Assembly: GCA_035260485.1 (NCBI GenBank)
Contig: DATFVC010000038.1
Location: 1 to 64,000 of the forward strand
Origin: VRUE01 sp035260485
GTDB lineage: Bacteria > Actinomycetota > Thermoleophilia > Solirubrobacterales > 70-9
Length of the DNA stretch: 64,000 nt
Direction: 5' to 3'
Positions within the stretch are counted from its first letter, which is position 1. Each line of letters starts with the position of its first letter. The notes beneath the pieces were generated by a model, which saw only the letters and a program-made list of their open reading frames with translations, did not search any database and was not told where the DNA came from. The position numbers and the translations under genes are program-made. Of this stretch, positions 24,612 to 31,366 are shown piece after piece.

Positions 24612-25276
24612 GAGACCGCCACCCTGCCGCCGGCGCCGAGCCGCAGCACCTGATCGGCGTCTGGCAGCGCCCGCTCAGGATCGTGGGTGACGAGGACGCG
24701 AGTACGGGCCTCGCCAGGTCCAATCAGCTCGCGCGCGAGGTCGCGCCCCTCGGCGTCAAGATTGGAGTCGGGCTCGTCGAGCAGCAGCAGCTCCGGCTCG
24801 TGCAGGACGCAGCGGCAGATGGCGAGCCGTTGGCGCATCCCCGCCGAGAGCTCGGCCACACGCTGCTCGGCGCGCCGCTCCATCCCGACGGCGGTCAGCA
24901 GCTCCCCGATCCGCGCCTCTGCCGCCGCGCCGCGCAGCCCGTGCAGCTTGGCGTGGAAGCGCAGGTTCTCGCGCCCGCTCAGGTCACGGTAGAGCAGTGG
25001 CTCGTGTCCGAGGAAGCCGATCCGGCCGCGGACCTTCCAGGCCTCGTCTGGCAACCGCGCGCCGAGCACTCGCACCTCGCCGCCGCCGGGCCGCAGCAGG
25101 GTTGCGAGGATGCGCAGCAGCGTCGTCTTGCCGGCCCCGTTCGGCCCCAGCACGACCAGTGATTCGCCTCCCCCCAAGGTCAGGTCAACGCCGGCCAGCG
25201 CCGGCCGTTCGCCGAAGTCGCGGCGCAGCCCGGCGAGGCTGAGCGCCGGTTCGTCTTTCGCCGTGCCGGGCTCCAC
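24608..25276 (-). CDS. ccmA: Cytochrome c maturation ABC ATPase CcmA
   Basis: About 222 residues from GTG 25276. Walker A GPNGAGKTTLL, signature ELSAGMRQRLAICRCVLHEP, Walker B ELLLLDEPDSNLD and switch His VLVTHDPERAL are all present. The frame stays open upstream, but the sequence there is not protein-like; no clear ribosome site fixes the start. First gene of the ccmABCD-hemA run. Confidence 0.85.
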   Translation of the reverse strand: MEPGTAKDEPALSLAGLRRDFGERPALAGVDLTLGGGESLVVLGPNGAGKTTLLRILATLLRPGGGEVRVLGARLPDEAWKVRGRIGFLGHEPLLYRDLSGRENLRFHAKLHGLRGAAAEARIGELLTAVGMERRAEQRVAELSAGMRQRLAICRCVLHEPELLLLDEPDSNLDAEGRDLARELIGPGEARTRVLVTHDPERALPDADQVLRLGAGGRVAVS

Positions 25277-25363
25277 GTCGGGGGATTGTGGCGCGTCATG
25301 CGTGGTGGGGGACCTTGGACCTGACCGTCTAGGCTGCCGCAGCACAAATCGAAGGAGGAATGG

Positions 25364-25765
25364 ATGAGTAGAGGCAAGAGGGTGAGGGCGGGCGTTGCGG
25401 CGCCGCTGTTGGCGCTTGCGATTGCAGGACTGGTGGCAATCCCCGCTGGGGCGACGAAAACGGTGAGCATCTCGTCGACTCTGCAGATCAGCGCCTATGG
25501 GTACTTCGGCAAGGTGAAATCGCCGAACTCGGGATGTGTCGAAGACCGCAGCGTCGTGTTGAAGCAGAAGGGCTATGGGGTGTTGGGCCGGGACACCTCC
25601 GACGGGGAAGGCCGCTGGAAAGTCGATCCCGAAACCCTCCACTACAAAGGAAAGCTTCCCTTCAAGATCTATGCCGAAGCGAAGCCGCTCAGCCAGGGCG
25701 CCGCGGGCACGATCTACAAGTGCCTCGCCGCGACCTCGAAGACGATCACGATCAACGGCGGCTGA
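25364..25765 (+). CDS. Small secreted protein, unknown
   Basis: A 133-residue protein with a strong ribosome site (AAGGAGG) and a signal peptide (about residues 1-30, cut near IPAGA-TKT). The mature part is beta-rich with two Cys (NSGCVEDRSV, IYKCLAAT) and no catalytic motif. It resembles the small secreted Ig-like or transthyretin-like proteins common in this group. It stands alone between ccmA and a convergent aldehyde dehydrogenase. Confidence 0.65.
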   Translation: MSRGKRVRAGVAAPLLALAIAGLVAIPAGATKTVSISSTLQISAYGYFGKVKSPNSGCVEDRSVVLKQKGYGVLGRDTSDGEGRWKVDPETLHYKGKLPFKIYAEAKPLSQGAAGTIYKCLAATSKTITINGG

Positions 25766-25801
25766 GCCCTTCGACGCGACGGTCCGCGCCCGGCGGGACC
25801 G

Positions 25802-27397
25802 TCAGCGGCGCTTGCGCAGGGTGCGGGCGCCGACCTTTAGCAACGGCCCGGCGCCCTCGCGCAGAGCCTGGGTGCGGGTCGCGCCCTTGCCGTAGAGCAG
25901 CTTCGCCGAAGCCCGCACCGCTTCGCCCAGGGTCTGGTCGTAGGGGTGCCACCAGAAGTCGCGGGTGAGGCCGGGCTCCCAGGCGTTCATCTTGACGTTG
26001 ACGCACTCGTAGAAGCCGAATTTGGAGTGCGAGCGGCCAACGCCGGAGTCCTTGACCCCGCCCCAGGCGCACTGGCAGGCACCGTGGCTGAAGGAGTGGT
26101 CGTTGACCCAGACCATGCCCGACTCGATCCGCCGCGCGATCCGCGCCCCCTTCTGGCGGTCCTTGGTCCAGACCGAGGCGCCGAGGCCGAACTCGGAGTC
26201 GTTGGCCAGGTCGATCGCCTCCTGCTCGGAATCGACGACGACGATCGGCAGCACCGGCCCGAAGACCTCCTCCCTCATGATCCGCATCTCGTGCGTCACT
26301 TCGGTCAGCACGGTCAGCGCGACGAACTTGCCGGTGAGGCCGGCGACGTCGGTGGGGCCGCCGCAGAGCTTGGTCGCGCCGGCGGCGACCGCGTCCTCGA
26401 TCAGGTCGACGACGATCTCGTATTGGCCCTCGGAGGTCATCGGGCCGATCTCGGTCTCCCACTCGAGCGGGTTGCCGAGCCGCAGCTTCTGCGCCTCGCG
26501 GGTGACGCCCTCGATGAAGCGGTCGGCGATCTCGCGCACGACGTAGACGCGCTCGATCCCCGAGCAGGTCTGCCCGGCGTTGGCGAAGCCGCCCCAGACA
26601 GCGCCGGAGATCGCATTGCCGAGGTCGGCGTCGGCGCAGACGATCATCGGGTCCTTGCCGCCGAGCTCGAGGACCGAGCCCTTGAGCCGCTCGGCGCAGA
26701 CCTGGCCGACCTTGCGGCCGACCTCGACCGAGCCGGTGAAGAAGATCTTGCCGGCGCTCGACTTCGCCAGCGCGTCGCCGACCGCGCCGCCGCCGTGGAC
26801 GACGCGGACCAGCCCCTTGGGCAGGCCGCCCTTCTCGAAGACGCGGCGGATCGCCTCGCCCAGCAGCGGCGTCAGGCTGGCCGGCTTCAGCACGACGCCG
26901 TTGCCGGCCATCAGCGCGATCGCCACCTCGCCGAAGGGGATCGACCAGGGGTAATTCCAGGGCGCGATCACTCCGACCACGCCGATCGGCTCATAGGTGA
27001 AGCGCGATTTCTTGCTCGCCAGGAAAGCCTGCGACATCCGCACCTTCTCGTCAGCGAGGATCTTGGGACCGGCCTTGGCGCACCAGTGCAGCGCGTCGAC
27101 GGTCGGCAGCAGCTCCATCGTGTAGGCCTCGGCGCGCGGCTTGCCCTGCTCGCTGACCAGCAGCTCGGCGATCTGGTCGATGTCGTCGAGGAGCGCGTCG
27201 GCGGCGCGGCGCAGGTAGCGGGCACGGTCCTCGAGGCTGAGCTCGGCCCAGGCGGGCTGGATGCGGGCTACGTCGTCTACTACTCCCTGGACCTGGTCCG
27301 GGGTGATGGTCGCGACGGAGCCGACCAGCTCTCCGGTGGCGGGGTTGAAGGACTCGAGCGTGGACTGGGCGGCTTGGGGCTGCGTGGCGATCTCCAT
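25802..27397 (-). CDS. Aldehyde dehydrogenase family protein
   Basis: A 531-residue NAD(P)-dependent enzyme. Seen: GVIAPWNYPWSIPFGEVAIA, FFTGSVEVGRKVGQVCAE, VLELGGKDPMIVCADAD with the catalytic Glu, and the catalytic Cys in FANAGQTCSGIERVYV. The last ~50 residues (RDFWWHPYDQTLGEAVRASA) are typical of the succinate-semialdehyde/long-chain branch. The ATG at 27397 is chosen because upstream sequence belongs to a palindromic element. The substrate is not determinable. Confidence 0.85.
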   Translation of the reverse strand: MEIATQPQAAQSTLESFNPATGELVGSVATITPDQVQGVVDDVARIQPAWAELSLEDRARYLRRAADALLDDIDQIAELLVSEQGKPRAEAYTMELLPTVDALHWCAKAGPKILADEKVRMSQAFLASKKSRFTYEPIGVVGVIAPWNYPWSIPFGEVAIALMAGNGVVLKPASLTPLLGEAIRRVFEKGGLPKGLVRVVHGGGAVGDALAKSSAGKIFFTGSVEVGRKVGQVCAERLKGSVLELGGKDPMIVCADADLGNAISGAVWGGFANAGQTCSGIERVYVVREIADRFIEGVTREAQKLRLGNPLEWETEIGPMTSEGQYEIVVDLIEDAVAAGATKLCGGPTDVAGLTGKFVALTVLTEVTHEMRIMREEVFGPVLPIVVVDSEQEAIDLANDSEFGLGASVWTKDRQKGARIARRIESGMVWVNDHSFSHGACQCAWGGVKDSGVGRSHSKFGFYECVNVKMNAWEPGLTRDFWWHPYDQTLGEAVRASAKLLYGKGATRTQALREGAGPLLKVGARTLRKRR

Positions 27398-27419
27398 GGT
27401 GGTCGATTGTAGGTGGTGG

Positions 27420-27550
27420 GTGGGGAGCCGGGGAAGGTCTCGAGAAGTGCCTATGTTCGCTTCGCTCACTATGTTGGAGCCGCTGCGCGGCGGGAACAAC
27501 TCTGCGGAGCCGCTTCGCGAGGCACTTTCGAGACCTCCCCCGGCTCCCAC
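27420..27550. repeat. Long palindromic element, shared-core family, copy 1
   Basis: The outer arms (27420-27451 and 27521-27550; core GGTCTCGAGAAGTGCC / GGCACTTTCGAGACC) are nearly complementary. They enclose a ~70-base core with ATGTTCGCTTCGCTCAC and GCGGAGCCGCTTCGCGA. The core recurs at 29101 and 35319 with different arms. It lies 40 bases before rarA. Confidence 0.75.
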
Positions 27551-27589
27551 TCGACAGCGCCAGCCTGCTCCGTGGTCATACTCGGCGCA

Positions 27590-28924
27590 GTGCCTGACCG
27601 CCTGTTCGAGAGCGACGAGGGATCGGCCCATCGGTCGGCTTCGCCGGAAGCCGATGCGCCGCTGGCCGTGCGGATGAGGCCCCGTAGCTTGGATGAGCTG
27701 GTGGGGCAGGAGCATGTGCTCGGCGAGGGGTCGACGCTTCGGACCGCGATCGAGAGTGGGCGGCCTCATAGCTCGATCTTGTACGGGCCGCCGGGGTCTG
27801 GGAAGACGACTTTGGCGCGGATTGCTGCTGCCGCGGCCGACGGGGCGTTCGAGGAGCAGTCAGCCGTCAACGCCGGGAAAGCTGAGATCCGCGGCGTTAT
27901 CGCCCGGGCCCGAGAGCGGCGCGGGGCCAATGGGCGGCACACCGTTCTCTTTCTCGACGAGATCCATCGCTTCAACAAGGCGCAGCAGGATGCGCTGCTG
28001 CCGGCTGTCGAGGAGGGGCTGCTGACCCTGATCGGGGCGACCACCGAGAACCCCTACTTCGAGGTCAACTCGGCGCTGCTGTCGCGCTGCCAGATATATG
28101 AGCTGCGGCCGCTGGAGCCCGGACAGATGGAAGAGCTTCTGCGCCGCGCGCTCGCCGATCCCGAGCGTGGCCTAGCCGATCCACCGCCGGTCGAGGAGAC
28201 GGCGCTGGCGATGCTCGCGCAGCGCTCCGGTGGTGATGCGCGGGTGGCGCTCTCCGCGCTCGAGCGCGCGGTCGAGCGATCGCGCGGTGAGCCAATCGAC
28301 GTCGCCGCGGTCGAGGACGCGCTGCAGCGCAAGGCGCTCGACTACGACCGCGAGGGCGACCGTCACTACGACTTTGTCTCCGCCTGGATCAAGGCGACGC
28401 GTGGCTCCGACGTCGACGCCTCGCTCTACTACCTGGCGGTGATGCTGGAGGGCGGCGAGGACCCCCGCTTCATCGCCCGCCGCATGGTCATCCTCGCCTC
28501 GGAGGACGTCGGCAACGCCGACCCGCAGGCGCTGCTCGTCGCCGACGCGGCAGCGCGTGCCGTCGACCGCGTCGGTCTGCCCGAGTGCGCGCTCAACCTC
28601 GCCCAAGCCGCCGTCTACCTGGCCCTGGCGCCGAAGTCCAACGCCTCCTGCAAAGCCCTGGGCCGAGCCCGTGCCGAGGTGCGTGAGACCGGCGCCAAGG
28701 CGCCGCCGGACTACTTGCGCGACGCGCATTACCCCGGCGCGGCCAAGCTCGGCCGCGGCGAGGGCTACCGCTACGCGCACGATGAGCCGGGCGCCGTCAG
28801 CGATCAGCCCCTGATGCCGCCAGGCCTGGAGAAACTCCGGTTCTATGAGCCGACCGACCGCGGCTTCGAGGCGGAGCTGCAACCGCGGCTTGAATCGCTT
28901 CGCAAAAGGCTTTCAGGGCATTAG
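27590..28924 (+). CDS. rarA: Replication-associated recombination protein A
   Basis: A 444-residue clamp-loader-like AAA+ ATPase (MgsA/RarA) acting at stalled forks. Motifs: RPRSLDELVGQEHVLGEGST, Walker A YGPPGSGKTTLAR, Walker B FLDEIHRFNKAQQDALLPAV, GATTENPYFEVNSALLSRCQ with the arginine finger, and the tetramerisation domain (DYDREGDRHYDFVSAWIKAT). The GTG at 27590 (VPDRLFESDEG) is the best start; upstream lies a palindrome. Confidence 0.92.
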   Translation: MPDRLFESDEGSAHRSASPEADAPLAVRMRPRSLDELVGQEHVLGEGSTLRTAIESGRPHSSILYGPPGSGKTTLARIAAAAADGAFEEQSAVNAGKAEIRGVIARARERRGANGRHTVLFLDEIHRFNKAQQDALLPAVEEGLLTLIGATTENPYFEVNSALLSRCQIYELRPLEPGQMEELLRRALADPERGLADPPPVEETALAMLAQRSGGDARVALSALERAVERSRGEPIDVAAVEDALQRKALDYDREGDRHYDFVSAWIKATRGSDVDASLYYLAVMLEGGEDPRFIARRMVILASEDVGNADPQALLVADAAARAVDRVGLPECALNLAQAAVYLALAPKSNASCKALGRARAEVRETGAKAPPDYLRDAHYPGAAKLGRGEGYRYAHDEPGAVSDQPLMPPGLEKLRFYEPTDRGFEAELQPRLESLRKRLSGH

Positions 28925-29100
28925 CGCATGCGCAACTTCCCCTGAGTCGCCGTGTTTCAAAGAGCGGCTTTCCAAGCTAGAGCCAGGGAGAGCCGACACA
29001 CCGGCCGGAGGCCTGGACTGGGGGTCTCCGGCCGGGAATCACAGGGGAATCAGGGGGGATCCGACGACCGCGCGGGACTGCGCGGTCGTCGGGCGTTGTG
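28925..29100. repeat. Intergenic run of hairpins after rarA
   Basis: No gene is seen from rarA to 29268. CCGGCCGGAG at about 29000 pairs with CTCCGGCCGG 20 bases on. CCGACGACCGCGC at about 29061 pairs exactly with GCGCGGTCGTCGG across six bases. A shared-core palindrome follows at 29101. Confidence 0.5.
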
Positions 29101-29224
29101 GGAGGCGGGGAGTCGTCTCGCGAGTTCCCATGTTCGCTTCGCTCACAATGTTGAACCGCTTCGCGGCTGGAACCACTCTGCGGAGCCGCTTCGCGAGGAA
29201 CTCGCGAGTCGACTCCCCGCCTCC
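29101..29224. repeat. Long palindromic element, shared-core family, copy 2
   Basis: The arms GGAGGCGGGGAGTCG... and ...CGACTCCCCGCCTCC (28 bases each, nearly perfect) enclose the same ~70-base core. The arms are unrelated to those of copies 1 and 3. It lies 44 bases before the DUF1385 gene. Confidence 0.75.
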
Positions 29225-29268
29225 TCTATCGTCCGACCATCGCTTCGGAGAAGCTGAGACTTGGTGGC

Positions 29269-30063
29269 ATGGCATTGCGCAATGGCCTGCTCATTCACGG
29301 GCCTACTCACTGGGCTGCGGCGGTGCGCGACCGCGATGGTCAGGTCGTCGTGGCTTCCGAGCGGAAACCTGAGCTGGCGCCTAAGTTGGCTGGGCGGATG
29401 CCTGGGCTGCGGGGGCCGCTGAAACTAGTCGAGGCGATGGCGGTGTTGCCGCTGGTTCGGCGGCGGCTGGCGGCGGCGCGTCTGCCATTCGAGGACTGGA
29501 AGGTGCTTGTTGCGATCGGGACTACGCTGGTCGCGACTGCGGTGCTGCGACGCCGGCTGGCGAGCGGGGCGTTGCGGGAGGGGTTGGTGCAGGCGCTTGG
29601 GGCGGCGCCTGCGGTCATCGCGCTCACCGATCGCGACCTGGCCGCCTACCACGGGGTCGAGCATAAGGCGATCGCCGCGTATGAGCAGGGCGTTGAGGAC
29701 CCGGCGTCGGTGCCCAAGGAGCACGACCGCTGCGGCTCCAACCTGATCACGCCGATGATGTTGCTCTCCGCCGGTGGCACGGTGATGCTGGAGCGGCTGG
29801 TCGAGCGGCCGAGTCCGCTGGCACGTGCCGCGGTCGGGCTCGCCGGCGCCTCGCTTGCGGTCGAGATGTTTGCCTGGAGCGATCGCAACCACGGCGCTCC
29901 GCTGGCTGAGGCGTTTCATACTCCCGGCCGCGAGATACAGCGACATTTGGCGACGAAGGAGCCCACCCCCGAGCAGCTCCAGGTCGGGATCGCCGCCCTG
30001 GCCGAGATCCTCCGTGTCGAGAACCCACAAGACGACGCGGGCGAGCCTCCTCCGGCAACGTAG
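29269..30063 (+). CDS. DUF1385 family membrane protein
   Basis: A 264-residue protein with the DUF1385 marks: an N-terminal MALRNGLLIHGPTHWAAAVR, the His-rich DLAAYHGVEHKAIAAYEQG (about residues 124-142) and HDRCGSNLITPMMLLSAGG (about 156-174). At least two hydrophobic segments lie around residues 75-95 and 160-200. The family function is not established. It starts an operon with mce, a 75-residue protein and a methyltransferase. Confidence 0.8.
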   Translation: MALRNGLLIHGPTHWAAAVRDRDGQVVVASERKPELAPKLAGRMPGLRGPLKLVEAMAVLPLVRRRLAAARLPFEDWKVLVAIGTTLVATAVLRRRLASGALREGLVQALGAAPAVIALTDRDLAAYHGVEHKAIAAYEQGVEDPASVPKEHDRCGSNLITPMMLLSAGGTVMLERLVERPSPLARAAVGLAGASLAVEMFAWSDRNHGAPLAEAFHTPGREIQRHLATKEPTPEQLQVGIAALAEILRVENPQDDAGEPPPAT

Positions 30064-30074
30064 ACTCCCGCCGA

Positions 30075-30488
30075 ATGTTCGGCAAGATCGACCACATCGG
30101 CGTCGCCGTCGAGGACATCGACGCGGCACTAGAGCTCTATGTGGACACCTTCGAGATGACCGTTACCCACCGCGAGACGGTCGAATCGCAGGGGGTCGAG
30201 GCGGCGCTGCTCGACATCGGTGACGGGCACGTCGAGCTGATGCGACCGCTGGCCCCCGACACGCCGGTCGGCAAGTTTCTCGCCCGCAAGGGACCCAAGC
30301 TGCATCATGTGGCCTACGCGGTCGACGACATCGACTCGACCTTGGAGAAGCTCGCCGGCGCCGGGCTCGAGCTAGTCGACAGCAAGGCGCGGGTCGGCAT
30401 CCAGGGAAGCCGGGTGGCTTTCATCCAGCCGCGCTCGACCGGCGGAGTGCTAACCGAGATCGTCGAACCGAATGGAGGGGAGCACTGA
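30075..30488 (+). CDS. mce: Methylmalonyl-CoA epimerase
   Basis: A 137-residue glyoxalase-fold (VOC) enzyme interconverting the methylmalonyl-CoA epimers in the propionate/B12 pathway. FGKIDHIGVAVEDIDAALEL supplies the first metal His, HHVAYAVDDI the second and VLTEIVEP the metal Glu. It would feed a B12-dependent mutase, consistent with the B12 operon at 42434. The stop overlaps the next start by one base. Confidence 0.88.
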   Translation: MFGKIDHIGVAVEDIDAALELYVDTFEMTVTHRETVESQGVEAALLDIGDGHVELMRPLAPDTPVGKFLARKGPKLHHVAYAVDDIDSTLEKLAGAGLELVDSKARVGIQGSRVAFIQPRSTGGVLTEIVEPNGGEH

Positions 30489-30715
30489 TGGCGGACGCGC
30501 AGAAGGTGGAGATCGGCTTCGAGGGCGGTCAGGTCGTCGCGGTGCGCCTCTCCGCAGACGAGCTCAAGGACCTGCGCAAGCAGGTCGAGAAGGGTGGCTG
30601 GCACGACGTCAAGACCGAGGACGGCGTCCTCTCCCTCTACGTCGGCAAGGTCGCCTTCCTGCGCATCGACTCAGGCGAGCACCAGGTCGGCTTCAGTCTC
30701 AACCGGCAGGACTGA
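30488..30715 (+). CDS. Conserved small protein
   Basis: A 75-residue protein (MADAQKVEIGFEGGQVVAVR, then LSADELKDLRKQVEKGGWHD) with a beta-hairpin and one helix. The pattern resembles small actinobacterial proteins encoded after VOC genes. It overlaps the epimerase stop and the methyltransferase start. Function unknown. Confidence 0.65.
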   Translation: MADAQKVEIGFEGGQVVAVRLSADELKDLRKQVEKGGWHDVKTEDGVLSLYVGKVAFLRIDSGEHQVGFSLNRQD

Positions 30716-31325
30716 TGCGGGCTCGGAGGTTGCTCGGCATCGCCGGGCTGGCGACGCTGGCCGCGGCTCTGTGGTGGCGCAAGAATCCCTCGGCCTGTCC
30801 CTACGGGCAGCGGTTCTGGGTCGAAGCGCCGCACCGATCATCACCCGCGATCGCCTGCGAGACGTGCTGAGCCCTCAGGCCGCCGAGCGAATTCTGGAGA
30901 TCGGCCCGGGCACCGGTTACTACACGCTCGATATCGCCGAGTGGGTCGGCCCTGACGGCAGGGTCGAGATATTCGATCTCCAGCAGCAGTTCCTCGATCA
31001 CGTCAGCGGCCGCGCCGCCGAGCGCGGCCTCGAGAACGTCGTTCCCACCCTGGGTGACGCCACCGCTTTGCCCTACGACGGCGACTCGATCGATGCCGTC
31101 GTGCTCACCGCCGTCCTCGGCGAGATCCCCGACCCGGCAGCCGCCCTGCGGGAGATCCGCCGCGTCCTCAAGCCCAGCGGCCGCCTCGTCGTCGGCGAGC
31201 TTTTCGGCGATCCCCACTTCACCACGATCGCCTCGCTCAGACGCCAAGCCGCCGAAGCCGGCCTCGGCTACGAGACCCACTCCGGCAACAGGCTTGCCTA
31301 TTTCGCCCGGCTCTCGCCAGAGTAG
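30715..31325 (+). pseudogene. SAM methyltransferase with one-base frameshift
   Basis: The first frame from ATG 30715 reads MRARRLLGIAGLATLAAALW and WRKNPSACPYGQRFWVEAPH, a signal-anchor then a conserved stretch, and hits a stop soon after. The adjacent frame continues IITRDRLRDVLSPQAAERIL and has SAM motif I ILEIGPGTGYYTL, VEIFDLQQQFLD and VLKPSGRLVVGELF to 31325. The span is 611 bases, one short of whole codons, so a C is probably missing near 30832. This could be real decay or a read error. The intact form would be a ~203-residue ubiE-like enzyme. Confidence 0.7.
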
Positions 31326-31328
31326 ACC

Positions 31329-31357
31329 GCCGGGGCGGGCTCAACGCCCACCCCGGC
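31329..31357. terminator. Bidirectional hairpin between convergent genes
   Basis: GCCGGGGCGGGC and GCCCACCCCGGC pair around TCAAC, with one mismatch. It lies between the methyltransferase stop and the convergent secreted-protein stop. There is no T-run. Confidence 0.55.
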
Positions 31358-31366
31358 GCCTGTTCA

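Noticed and set aside
25946..27412. A 488-residue plus-strand open frame
   Set aside because: Antisense to the aldehyde dehydrogenase; composition is not protein-like.
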